Of a stretch of 10,047 nucleotides of DNA, positions 1 through 5,767 are shown one piece after another; the first letter of the stretch is position 1, and each line of letters starts with the position of its first letter. The translations under genes were made by a program, and so were the position numbers. The stretch is from an uncultured delta proteobacterium. Its GTDB lineage: Bacteria; Myxococcota_A; Polyangia; Polyangiales; Polyangiaceae. Below the pieces are notes generated by a model. The model did no database searches and was not told where the DNA came from. It was given only the letters and a program-made list of their open reading frames with translations. The stretch lies in assembly GCA_903858055.1 (NCBI GenBank), contig CAIOHM010000460.1:1-10047 (forward strand). Direction: 5' to 3'.

Positions 1-947
1 AAGGCGTCGTCGTCTTCGACGAAGTGCACCAGCTCGCGGACCCGAGCCGCATCCTCAAGATCGCCGCGGACGAGTTTCCGCACCTGCGCGTCCTCGCCAC
101 GGGGTCGTCCACGCTCGGCGCGACGGAGAAGTTCCGCGACACGCTCACGGGCCGCAAACGCTCCGTGCACCTCGTGCCCGTCTTGCCCGAGGAGCTCGCA
201 GCTTTCGGCAAGGCGAGCCTCGACCATCGCCTCCTGCGCGGCGGCTTGCCGCAAGCACTCCTCGCCGAGGACCTCGACGCCGGCTTTTACGCCGAGTGGC
301 TCGACTCGTTCTTCGCGCGCGACGTCCGCGAGCTCTTTCGCGTGGAAAAACGCACGGGTTTCCTCCTCCTCGTGGAGGCGCTCCTCCGGCAGAGCGGCGG
401 CATCATGGAGGCCACCTCCCTCGCGCGCGCGTCGGGGCTCTCGCGCCCCACGGTGCTCACGTACTTGAACGCGCTCGAGCTCACGCACGCGGTGACCCTC
501 GTGCGCCCGTGGAGCGGCGGGCGCAGCGATCGCGAGCTCGTGCAAGCGCCGAAAGCGTATGGTTTTGATACGGGCTTCGTATGCCACGCGCGCGGCGTTC
601 GGGAGCTTCGCGCGGACGATCGCGGTCATCTCCTCGAGCACCTCGTTCTCGAGTCCATGCAGGCCACCGCGGATCTGCCGCGCATTCACTACTGGCGCGA
701 CAAGAGCGGCCGCGAAATCGACTTCGTGATCCCGCGCGGTGAGCGCGTCGACGCGATCGAGGTGAAGTGGAGCGCCGACGCCTTCGAGTCGAAGCACCTC
801 GCGCACTTCCGCACGCTCTACCCCCACGGCGAGAACTTCCTCGTGACCGGCGCCACGACGCGGGCCTCCGTTCGCGCCTTCGGCGAGCTCTCCGTGCGTG
901 TCGTACCGGTCGCAGAGCTCCGTAAAGCGTTCTCCTGCCCTCCTTGA
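1..947 (+). CDS. AAA_14/DUF4143 ATPase, 5'-truncated by window edge
   Basis: Predicted P-loop ATPase with a C-terminal DUF4143 region. The frame is open to the left edge, and its first visible residues (GVVVFDEVHQ, from position 3) are the Walker B strand. The start and Walker A therefore lie outside the window, and the GTG at 24 is an internal valine. A sensor-like strand (VLATGSS) follows. Next come a family-typical FFARDVRELF segment, a winged-helix-like stretch (LARASGLSRPTVLTYLNALE), the KAYGFDTGF motif, and a nuclease-like core REIDFVI...AIEVKW. In that core Glu/Asp are encoded at 714-722 and E-V-K at 759-767. This E-x-D...E-x-K arrangement matches the PD-(D/E)XK fold, and its residues look intact. 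The cellular role of the family is not settled. The TGA stop (945-947) lies inside the left arm of a hairpin repeat. The next gene is a divergent paralogue 46 bp downstream in the same orientation. Confidence 0.88.
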   Translation, partial: GVVVFDEVHQLADPSRILKIAADEFPHLRVLATGSSTLGATEKFRDTLTGRKRSVHLVPVLPEELAAFGKASLDHRLLRGGLPQALLAEDLDAGFYAEWLDSFFARDVRELFRVEKRTGFLLLVEALLRQSGGIMEATSLARASGLSRPTVLTYLNALELTHAVTLVRPWSGGRSDRELVQAPKAYGFDTGFVCHARGVRELRADDRGHLLEHLVLESMQATADLPRIHYWRDKSGREIDFVIPRGERVDAIEVKWSADAFESKHLAHFRTLYPHGENFLVTGATTRASVRAFGELSVRVVPVAELRKAFSCPP

Positions 948-978
948 AAGCTCGGCGGCGCTCGCCGAGTTTTCAAGG
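933..978. repeat. Hairpin repeat element, copy 1 (also possible bidirectional terminator)
   Basis: Left arm CCTTGAAAGCTCGGCG (942-957) pairs with right arm CGCCGAGTTTTCAAGG (963-978). All 16 positions pair, one of them as G-T (950 with 970), and the loop is 5 nt. A second copy lies at 2148-2193. By hand count 37 of 46 positions are identical between the copies; differences sit mainly in the loop and the 9 bp before the left arm. The GC core flanked by an A-run and TTTT is the shape of a bidirectional intrinsic terminator. The upstream gene's stop codon (945-947) is inside the left arm. Confidence 0.9.
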
Positions 979-992
979 TACGCTTTCGCACC

Positions 993-2147
993 ATGATCGA
1001 GCGTGAGCACCATGCAAGGCGCGTGAAGAGCCTGCTTTCCCGGTTTCCCGTGGTGGCCATCCTGGGCCCGCGCCAGGTGGGAAAGTCCACGCTCGCGCGC
1101 GTCGTGGGTGCGGGAAAGCGCGAGGTGCACCTGTTCGATCTCGAGTCGCCACGCGACGAGGATCGCCTTCGTGATCCGATGCTCGCCCTCGAGCGCCTGC
1201 GTGGTCTCGTGGTCATCGACGAGGTGCAGCGCCGGCCCGAGCTCTTTCCCGCGCTGCGCGTCCTCGCCGATCGGCCGAAGACCCCCGCGCGCTTCCTGCT
1301 GCTCGGCAGCGCATCCCCCACGCTCCTGCGTCAGAGCTCCGAGACCCTCGCGGGGCGCATCGCGTTCCACGAGCTCTCGGGCTTCGCGCACGACGAGGTG
1401 CCCGACGGCGCGCTCGATCGCCTCTGGCTCCGGGGCGGCTTTCCGCGCTCGTTCTTGGCGCGGTCCGAGGCCGCCTCCTACGAGTGGCGCGAGCAGTTCG
1501 TGCGCACCTACCTCGAGCGTGAGCTTGGTGAGCTCGGTCTCGGCATGCCGCCGGCTACGCTCCAGCGCTTCTGGGCCATGCTCGCGCACCACCACGCGCA
1601 GCTCTGGAACGCCTCGGAGCTCGGGCGCGCGTTCGGCGTGGCGGATACCACCGTGCGCCGCTACCTGGACGCGCTGACGGGCACCTTCCTCGTGCGGCAG
1701 CTCCTTCCGTGGCACGAGAACATCTCGAAGCGGCAGGTGAAGGCGCCGAAGCTCTACGTCTCCGATACGGGGCTTCTGCACACGCTCCTCGGCATTCGCA
1801 CGCGCACGGAGCTCGAGCGGCACCCGAAGATCGGCGCTTCGTGGGAGGGCTTCGCCATCGACGCGGTCATCCGGCGCCTCGGGGTCGACCGCCGCGAGTG
1901 CTACTTCTGGGCAACGCACGGCGGCGCCGAGCTCGATCTGCTCGTCGTCCACGGGCAAAAGCGTCTTGGCTTCGAGGTGAAGCGCACAGACGCGCCGCGG
2001 GTCACGCCGTCCATGCGTACCGCGCAGGAGTCGCTTGGCCTCACCTCCCTCGATGTCGTGTATCCGGGAGCCGAGACGTACGCGCTTGGTGAGGGAATTC
2101 GCGCGCTTTCGATCCATGAGGTCGCGCGTGTGCGTCCGCTTCTGTGA
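993..2147 (+). CDS. AAA_14/DUF4143 family ATPase, complete
   Basis: A 384-aa P-loop ATPase. The Walker A motif is GPRQVGKST (residues 25-33) and Walker B is LVVIDEVQ (72-79, D76/E77). A sensor-like strand LLLGSAS (102-108) follows. The C-terminal half is DUF4143: WLRGGFPRSFLA, then REQFVRTYLEREL, a winged-helix-like segment (ELGRAFGVADTTVRRYLDAL), and KLYVSDTGLLH. It ends with a nuclease-like core in which E313-L-D315 and E328-V-K330 give the E-x-D...E-x-K pattern of the PD-(D/E)XK fold. Such proteins are widespread in bacteria and archaea, often in several diverged copies, and their role is unsettled. The ATG at 993 gives a family-typical beginning just before the Walker A strand. The only upstream purine run, AAGG at 975-978, is 14 nt away and belongs to the hairpin repeat, so no good ribosome-binding site is evident. 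Similarity to the preceding paralogue is mostly at motif level, so the duplication is old or the two were acquired separately. Confidence 0.92.
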   Translation: MIEREHHARRVKSLLSRFPVVAILGPRQVGKSTLARVVGAGKREVHLFDLESPRDEDRLRDPMLALERLRGLVVIDEVQRRPELFPALRVLADRPKTPARFLLLGSASPTLLRQSSETLAGRIAFHELSGFAHDEVPDGALDRLWLRGGFPRSFLARSEAASYEWREQFVRTYLERELGELGLGMPPATLQRFWAMLAHHHAQLWNASELGRAFGVADTTVRRYLDALTGTFLVRQLLPWHENISKRQVKAPKLYVSDTGLLHTLLGIRTRTELERHPKIGASWEGFAIDAVIRRLGVDRRECYFWATHGGAELDLLVVHGQKRLGFEVKRTDAPRVTPSMRTAQESLGLTSLDVVYPGAETYALGEGIRALSIHEVARVRPLL

Positions 2148-2193
2148 TCTTGCATGCCTTGAAAACTCGGCGTGTCGCGCCGAGTTTTCAAGG
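2148..2193. repeat. Hairpin repeat element, copy 2 (also possible bidirectional terminator)
   Basis: Left arm CCTTGAAAACTCGGCG (2157-2172) and right arm CGCCGAGTTTTCAAGG (2178-2193) are perfect 16-bp reverse complements around the loop TGTCG. The element begins immediately after the stop of the upstream ATPase (2145-2147). The same 46-bp unit lies at 933-978, with an identical right arm. It sits between convergent genes, where a bidirectional terminator would be expected: AAAA precedes and TTTT follows the 7-bp GC core. The conserved outer CCTTG/CAAGG is more than termination needs. Confidence 0.92.
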
Positions 2194-2237
2194 AGACGGA
2201 GCGCGACGGAACGCGGCGATGCGGCGCGTATGAACGA

Positions 2238-2474
2238 TCAGTCGTTCGCGATGAAGCCGACCTCGACGCCTTCGCCGGGCTCGGCGAGCGTCTCGGCGAG
2301 CGAGCGCACCTGGCGGAGCACGGCCTCGGGTGAAGCGTTCGGGGCAGCGCGCACGGCGACGATGAGCTTCTCCTCCCAGAGCCACGCGCGCACGTCGACC
2401 ACGCCCGGTACGGCGTAGACGCGCTCCACGATGCGCTCGAGGCGATCGTCGGCTTCAGGCGGGGGCATGCGCAT
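2238..2474 (-). CDS. Small protein of unknown function, alpha/beta (78 aa)
   Basis: I do not recognise this protein. The sequence alternates as a helix (RLERIVERVYAV), two strands (VVDVRAWLWEE, KLIVAVRAAP), a helix beginning ASPEAVLRQVRSLAETL, and a final strand (VEVGFIAND). This order resembles small ferredoxin-like domains such as the cytoplasmic domain of cation-diffusion transporters, but that is only an impression of fold. There is no signal peptide or membrane segment. I chose the ATG at 2474 because GGAG (complement of 2479-2482) lies 4 nt upstream. A GTG at 2492 extends the frame into the preceding terminator region and is less likely, and an ATG at 2468 (10 nt from the GGAG) is possible. 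A 6-bp dyad, GAACGA/TCGTTC (2232-2247), has the stop codon in its loop. The gene is convergent with the DUF4143 ATPase. Smooth codon use and a plausible start support it being real. Confidence 0.68.
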   Translation of the reverse strand: MRMPPPEADDRLERIVERVYAVPGVVDVRAWLWEEKLIVAVRAAPNASPEAVLRQVRSLAETLAEPGEGVEVGFIAND

Positions 2475-2495
2475 GGGACTCCACGAAAGCACGAA

Positions 2496-2519
2496 ACCCC
2501 GCGACTCGCGTCACGGGGT
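2496..2519 (-). terminator. Intrinsic terminator after the 115-aa duplicated-motif gene
   Basis: Read on the minus strand, ACCCCGTG (2519-2512) pairs with CGCGGGGT (2503-2496) around an 8-nt loop, with one G-U pair. It is followed by TTTCGTGCTTTCG. It lies 20 bp past the stop at 2540 and before the next gene start at 2474. On the plus strand the hairpin is followed by CTCGTTTT, so it could work both ways. Confidence 0.65.
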
Positions 2520-2539
2520 CTCGTTTTGGGCCGAAAAAC

Positions 2540-2887
2540 TCAGGCCTTCTTGGCGGCCGCCGCGCGCTTCTTCGTGGCCTTGTAGGCGTCGAAGAGGCGG
2601 GGAACCGGGAAGCCCAGGAGGCGCGCCTTGTAGCCGGCGTCCTTCGCGCGGTTCTCGAGGCCGAGGATCGCGTCGACGAGCTTCTCGCGCGAGCCGAACT
2701 CGCTCTTCACGGCCGTGAAGGTCGCGTGGAGGCGGAGGAGCTTCGAGTTCGAGACGTGGTCGAGGGTCTCGTGGTTCGTGTGACCGAGCCAGAGGTTCGC
2801 GTCCGCCGCGAAAGCCTTCACGGCCTCCACGAGCTTCGCCTTGTCGCCGAACTTTTCCTTCACGAGGGCGAGGGGTGCCTTTGCCAT
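2540..2887 (-). CDS. Hypothetical protein with internal duplication and Lys/Ala-rich tail (115 aa)
   Basis: The function is not recognised; similar small proteins are, as I recall, annotated as hypothetical in myxobacteria. The protein contains two copies of one motif: LVKEKFGDKAKLVEAV near the N-terminus and AVKSEFGSREKLVDAI about 53 residues later. The shared pattern is V-K-x2-F-G-x3-K-L-V-x-A. Each copy is followed by a predicted helix, so the protein is probably a two-repeat helical fold. Between them is NHETLDHVSNSKLLRLHATF. The C-terminus (KATKKRAAAAKKA) is basic and disordered-looking, as in proteins that bind nucleic acid, but binding is inference. No signal peptide or TM is seen. ATGs occur at 2893 and 2887. 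The GGAGA (2898-2894) abuts the first and is 6 nt from the second, so 2887 (MAKAPLALV) is preferred. A dyad (2904-2921) lies just upstream of this ribosome-binding site and a terminator follows the gene. Confidence 0.82.
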   Translation of the reverse strand: MAKAPLALVKEKFGDKAKLVEAVKAFAADANLWLGHTNHETLDHVSNSKLLRLHATFTAVKSEFGSREKLVDAILGLENRAKDAGYKARLLGFPVPRLFDAYKATKKRAAAAKKA

Positions 2888-2903
2888 GTTCATTCTCCAG
2901 GGT

Positions 2904-2921
2904 GCACGGGTTGACCCGTGC
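2904..2921 (-). promoter_or_regulatory. 18-bp dyad in the leader of the 115-aa gene
   Basis: GCACGGGT (2904-2911) and ACCCGTGC (2914-2921) are perfect inverted repeats separated by 2 bp; as RNA they would form a 7-8 bp hairpin. The dyad sits 5 bp upstream of the GGAGA ribosome-binding site of the minus-strand gene starting at 2887. It could be an operator for a dimeric repressor or a leader hairpin that affects translation. There is no direct evidence for either. Confidence 0.4.
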
Positions 2922-2956
2922 GGCTAGGGGGACCGACGTGCGTAGTCCAAATGACG

Positions 2957-2979
2957 AACGGCTGCAAGATGCAGCCGTT
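2957..2979 (-). terminator. Hairpin, probable terminator after the DUF2505 gene
   Basis: AACGGCTGC (2957-2965) and GCAGCCGTT (2971-2979) form a perfect 9-bp stem with a 5-nt loop. It lies 41 bp past the stop of the DUF2505 gene on the minus strand. The minus-strand tail (CGTCATTTGG) is only weakly T-rich, so efficiency is uncertain. It separates this gene from the downstream 115-aa gene. Confidence 0.55.
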
Positions 2980-3020
2980 TCGCGTGGAAATTCCCAGGGC
3001 ACCCGCGGGCGCCGAGGCCT

Positions 3021-3539
3021 TCACTTCGTGCTGAAGCCGCCGGCTGCAGCGAAGTCGTTGGTCCACTTCTCGCCGACGTCGTAGCTGCGCTTCAGGTCTT
3101 CCATGATGCGGCCCTCGACCATGCCGCCGATGCCGAAGACCTTCACCTCGACGTTGATCTTCGAGACGCGCGTGAAGCTCTTGCCGTTCCAGCCCTCGCA
3201 GTAGAGGTTGCCCCACACCTTGGTCTTGTCGGGGAACACGCTGGGGATCACCTTGAACTCGTAGACGCGCTTGGTCTTGTCGAAGGTGGCCTCTTCCACG
3301 TAGCTGAGCGTGTCGCCCATGGCCTTCTTGAGCGGCGCCGGGAGCCCCGCCACCGGTGGCTCGATGAGCGTTCGGCGGCTGCGCACGTTGCCGTTCTCCG
3401 TGTCCCCCTGCACCTCGTAGCGCGGGAAGCCGAGGGTCTTCAGGTAGAGGCCCTCGTTGAACTCGCGGGTCCAAACGCACTTTGCCCAGTAGTCTTCTTC
3501 GGTGCAGAAAATCTCGTGGCGGAGGACGACTTCGGCCAT
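3021..3539 (-). CDS. DUF2505 family protein
   Basis: A 172-aa protein with the pattern of DUF2505, a family of unknown function predicted to have the START/SRPBCC lipid- or ligand-binding fold. The N-terminus VVLRHEIFC...EDYW is the first strand and helix. It is followed by YLKTLGFPRYEV, SRRTLIEPP...LPAPLKKAMGDTLSYVEE, a long beta stretch (VYEFKVIPS, KVWGNLYCEGW, INVEVKVFGIGGMVEG) and a C-terminal helix (RIMEDLKRSYDVGEKWTNDF). This layout matches the helix-grip fold. No signal peptide is present, so it is probably cytoplasmic. The start at 3539 is supported by GGAG 5 nt upstream (complement of 3545-3548). A 6-bp hairpin (GTGTGC/GCACAC, 3561-3575) lies in the leader. The frame stays open far upstream, but that is GC-driven antisense to other genes. 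The physiological ligand is unknown. Confidence 0.85.
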   Translation of the reverse strand: MAEVVLRHEIFCTEEDYWAKCVWTREFNEGLYLKTLGFPRYEVQGDTENGNVRSRRTLIEPPVAGLPAPLKKAMGDTLSYVEEATFDKTKRVYEFKVIPSVFPDKTKVWGNLYCEGWNGKSFTRVSKINVEVKVFGIGGMVEGRIMEDLKRSYDVGEKWTNDFAAAGGFSTK

Positions 3540-3628
3540 GGTTGCTCCTCGATCGGTGGTGTGTGCGCGGCACACGGGGAAGGGGGCGCGAGCGTACGTG
3601 AGCCCGCGCGTGTTTGGGAACGGGGAAG

Positions 3629-4366
3629 TCAGAACTCGAGCGCGAGGCCGCCCGTGAGGCTCTCGCCGCCCACGCGCAGCGCCGAGCCGGACATGGCCGC
3701 GTTGAGCGCCGCGTCCGTGTACTCGACGAACAGGTACGTGTTGTTCACGCCCGTGGCTTCGTCGAGGTTCTTCGCCGAGGAGGGATCGAACGTGTCGAGC
3801 AGGAGCGCGAGGCCCGCGGACCACTGGAAGCCGTAGCTCCCGCCGATGGCCCGGTTCCCGCCCGGCTGGCGGCTCGTGTAGGTTCCGTCGGGGCCGTAGG
3901 AGCGCCAGAGCGTGTAGCCCAGGCCGGCCTTCGCGAAGGGCACGAGCGGGATGCCCATGCTCGCGAGCGCCTCGAGGCGGAAGACGCCGAGGCCCGCGAA
4001 CTGCCAAAGGTGGAGCGTGGTGTCGTCGCCGGTGGCCGTGAGGTCCACGTAGTTGAGTGCCTTCGCGGTCGTCGACCAGCGGCCGACGCCCACACCGAGC
4101 CCGATGCTGCCGATGTGCGGGTTGCGAAGGAACTGCCAGTCGAACTCGCCGCCGAAGCCGAGGTGCGTGTCGCCGCCGAAGGTCGACTCGTACGGCGTGC
4201 CCTTGAGGCCGGGCGCGGAGTCGATCTCGGGCTTGAAGAAGTTCAAGCGCAGCTCGAGCGCGAAGTCTTGGGAGCTCTGGTGGGGCTGGTAGTCCGAGCC
4301 GGGGATCGCCGCGGAGGCGGCCGCGGGGAGGGCACAGAGGGCGAGGAGAGCGAGGCGCGCGCGCAT
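3629..4366 (-). CDS. Outer-membrane beta-barrel protein (MXAN_2562-like)
   Basis: A 245-aa predicted outer-membrane protein. The signal peptide (about residues 1-20, ending in AASA before AIPG) is followed by alternating amphipathic strands separated by Gly/Asp/Asn-rich turns. Examples are FALELRLNFFKPEID, HLGFGGEFDWQFL, IGLGVGVGRWST and TYLFVEYTDAALN. The protein ends in LTGGLALEF, and a C-terminal Phe is the usual signal for BAM-dependent insertion. Length and pattern fit the myxobacterial barrel family I recall as MXAN_2562; no search was made. It starts 3 nt after the stop of the MYXO-CTERM/FN3 gene (TGA-ACC-ATG on the minus strand) and has only a weak AGGG upstream. The two are therefore almost certainly one translationally coupled operon and may act together at the cell surface. 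Confidence 0.85.
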   Translation of the reverse strand: MRARLALLALCALPAAASAAIPGSDYQPHQSSQDFALELRLNFFKPEIDSAPGLKGTPYESTFGGDTHLGFGGEFDWQFLRNPHIGSIGLGVGVGRWSTTAKALNYVDLTATGDDTTLHLWQFAGLGVFRLEALASMGIPLVPFAKAGLGYTLWRSYGPDGTYTSRQPGGNRAIGGSYGFQWSAGLALLLDTFDPSSAKNLDEATGVNNTYLFVEYTDAALNAAMSGSALRVGGESLTGGLALEF

Positions 4367-4369
4367 GGT

Positions 4370-5614
4370 TCAGCGACCCTTTCGGCGGAGGCGAAGCGCT
4401 GCAGCGAGACCGACGAGCGCGGAGAACGTGAGGGCGTTGCCCGAGAAGACCGGGGGCGCGTAGCTGCACGAGCCCGCGTCGCCGCCCGCCTCCTCGTAGC
4501 GATCCCAAAAGCTGATGGTGCGCACGGGCGCGACGCAGTTGCCCGCGCGGATGCCGCCCGCGTTGTCGACCTGATCGACCGCGGCGACGGCGACGGCCAC
4601 GGGGACACCGTAGGCGAAACCCGACACACGTGACGAGCGCGAGGTTCCGCCGATGCGGCCGCACTCGTACTTGGCGATCGAGGCGAGGAACTCGGAGGTG
4701 AGCGGGCTCGCAGGCTCGGGGCTCCAGGGGGCCGCGCACGCGGAGATCGTCCCGCTCGTGCCGCTGTCGGGGCTCGCGCTGCCCGCGTCTTCGGTCGCGC
4801 CGGTGCCCGCGTCTTCCGAGGGCGATCCCGCGTCTTCGGCTGCGGTCCCTGCGTCGGCGAGGGCCCCCGCGTCGCTGCTCGTCGCCGCGTCCGTGGTGCC
4901 GCCGGCGTCGCTCGTGGTGCTCTGCTGCAAGCAATAAACCACGTACTCCGCGACGTCGCTCACGGCGTCGCTCACGGTCCACGAGAGGTTCACGGCGCCG
5001 TCGCCCGCGGAGGCGGTGACCGCGGTCGGAGCCGAGGGCCCCACCACGTCGACGCTCGTGGACCACTGGTAGGGCGTGCCCATCACGTTGTTCGAGCCGT
5101 CGGTGAACATGAACCAGAGCTTCAGCGCCGTGGCCCCTTGGGCGCTCAGCGTGCAAAGGCTCGGGGTCGAGGACGTCGGTAGATCCGCGAAGGTCTTCGG
5201 CTTCTCGGCGGCGGTCTTGCTCACGTACCCGACCACGTGCTGCGACCACACGTCGACGCTCACGTTCTGTTGGCTCGGGAGCACGCCGCTCACGGGCCAG
5301 CACGTGCGCGTGGTCTCACCGGTGCGCGCCTCGAGCTTCGAGCAGTCGTCGGTGCCCGCCCACACTTGGAGCGAGCCGTTCGTGGGGATGCTCGTGACCG
5401 CGAGCTGGAAGTGGAGCAGCACGTTCGATGCGCAGTCCGCGTAGTTGATCCAGTCGGGGAACTTGGAGGCTGAGCGGTAGGTCGCCTGGCGCGAGGGGTC
5501 GGCGAAGGTGCGGCGGTCGGGCGTCTGCGAGAGCGTGACCTGCTGCGCGCCTGCAGCCTGGGCGAGGAGCAGCGCGGTGGCGACGGCGCTTCGGAGGAAG
5601 GCGGAACGGAACAT
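4370..5614 (-). CDS. MYXO-CTERM-like surface-anchored FN3 protein (MXAN_2561-like)
   Basis: A 414-aa secreted protein. The signal peptide is MFRSAFLRSAVATALLLAQA followed by AGAQQ. A Cys-containing ectodomain of about 180 residues comes next. A fibronectin type III-like segment then begins at GPSAPTAVTASAGDGAVNLSW and appears to resume near AYGVPVAVAVAAVDQVDNAG. Between these halves lies a low-complexity linker of repeated (E/S)DAG units. The C-terminus has a Cys (GSCSYAPP), a hydrophobic helix (NALTFSALVGLAAALRL) and RRKGR. This is the three-part MYXO-CTERM sorting signal processed by myxosortase for surface attachment. Gene pairing with the following beta-barrel matches the MXAN_2561/MXAN_2562 arrangement as I recall it. 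The start is uncertain: the ATG at 5614 gives the cleanest signal peptide but lacks a good ribosome-binding site, while an ATG at 5644 adds ten residues and has AAAGG 10 nt upstream. The frame stays open beyond that, antisense to the cyclase gene, which I discount. Confidence 0.85.
   Translation of the reverse strand: MFRSAFLRSAVATALLLAQAAGAQQVTLSQTPDRRTFADPSRQATYRSASKFPDWINYADCASNVLLHFQLAVTSIPTNGSLQVWAGTDDCSKLEARTGETTRTCWPVSGVLPSQQNVSVDVWSQHVVGYVSKTAAEKPKTFADLPTSSTPSLCTLSAQGATALKLWFMFTDGSNNVMGTPYQWSTSVDVVGPSAPTAVTASAGDGAVNLSWTVSDAVSDVAEYVVYCLQQSTTSDAGGTTDAATSSDAGALADAGTAAEDAGSPSEDAGTGATEDAGSASPDSGTSGTISACAAPWSPEPASPLTSEFLASIAKYECGRIGGTSRSSRVSGFAYGVPVAVAVAAVDQVDNAGGIRAGNCVAPVRTISFWDRYEEAGGDAGSCSYAPPVFSGNALTFSALVGLAAALRLRRKGR
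4755..4917 (-). repeat. Low-complexity (E/S)DAG repeat region within the FN3 protein
   Basis: On the minus strand this part encodes about 55 residues made of repeated Asp-Ala-Gly units with Ser/Thr/Glu spacers (for example TSDAGGTTDAATSSDAG). At the DNA level the plus strand shows recurrent CCCGCGTCTTC motifs. It is acidic and probably disordered. Repeat copy number may vary between strains. Confidence 0.75.
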
Positions 5615-5764
5615 CGCGCGGAAGCATAGCCAGCCGCGAGGCATCGGGGCGACCTTTCGTCGCATTCCCCAGGCGAAACGGACACGCACGGCGTCCTTGG
5701 CTTGGCTGCCCAAACATCGGTATAAGCATCTCAGGGTGTCGCCTCCGCGCGCCCATGAGGTCTC
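5615..5764. promoter_or_regulatory. Divergent intergenic region between MYXO-CTERM gene and diguanylate cyclase
   Basis: This 150-bp gap separates two genes transcribed away from each other, so it should hold promoters for both. A sigma70-like candidate for the plus-strand gene is listed separately. No convincing minus-strand promoter could be picked out. If the MYXO-CTERM gene starts at 5644, the first 30 bp are coding. Confidence 0.6.
5697..5726 (+). promoter_or_regulatory. Candidate sigma70-type promoter for the diguanylate cyclase
   Basis: TTGGCT (5697-5702), an 18-bp spacer, and TATAAG (5721-5726) match the -35 consensus in 4 of 6 and the -10 consensus in 5 of 6 positions. The A/T-rich -10 stands out in this GC-rich DNA. 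Transcription would begin near 5733, leaving a leader of about 30 nt before the TTG start at 5765. Confidence 0.5.
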
Positions 5765-5767
5765 TTG
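5757..5767 (+). promoter_or_regulatory. Ribosome-binding site that fixes a TTG start
   Basis: GAGG (5757-5760) is followed 4 nt later by TTG (5765-5767). An in-frame TGA at 5756-5758 rules out any earlier start, and the TTG places the first receiver-domain strand (SRILIVDDS) at the N-terminus as expected. Confidence 0.75.

Noticed and set aside
24..26. GTG as the start of the first ATPase
   Set aside because: It encodes the valine just after the Walker B Asp-Glu; the frame is open to the window edge, so the true start is outside.
933..2193. Integron-like attC sites around the second ATPase
   Set aside because: The layout is cassette-like, but the arms lack the GTTRRRY/RYYYAAC core sites and the stem is nearly perfect rather than bulged. 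No integrase is in view.
3614..4633. 339-residue plus-strand open frame
   Set aside because: It is antisense to the beta-barrel gene, which has a signal peptide, strands and a coupled start; the plus frame is low-complexity Glu/Arg/Ala.
3540..5303. Very long minus-strand open frame continuing upstream of the DUF2505 gene
   Set aside because: It overlaps two well-supported genes in another frame and encodes Arg-rich, low-complexity sequence; it is a GC-driven shadow.
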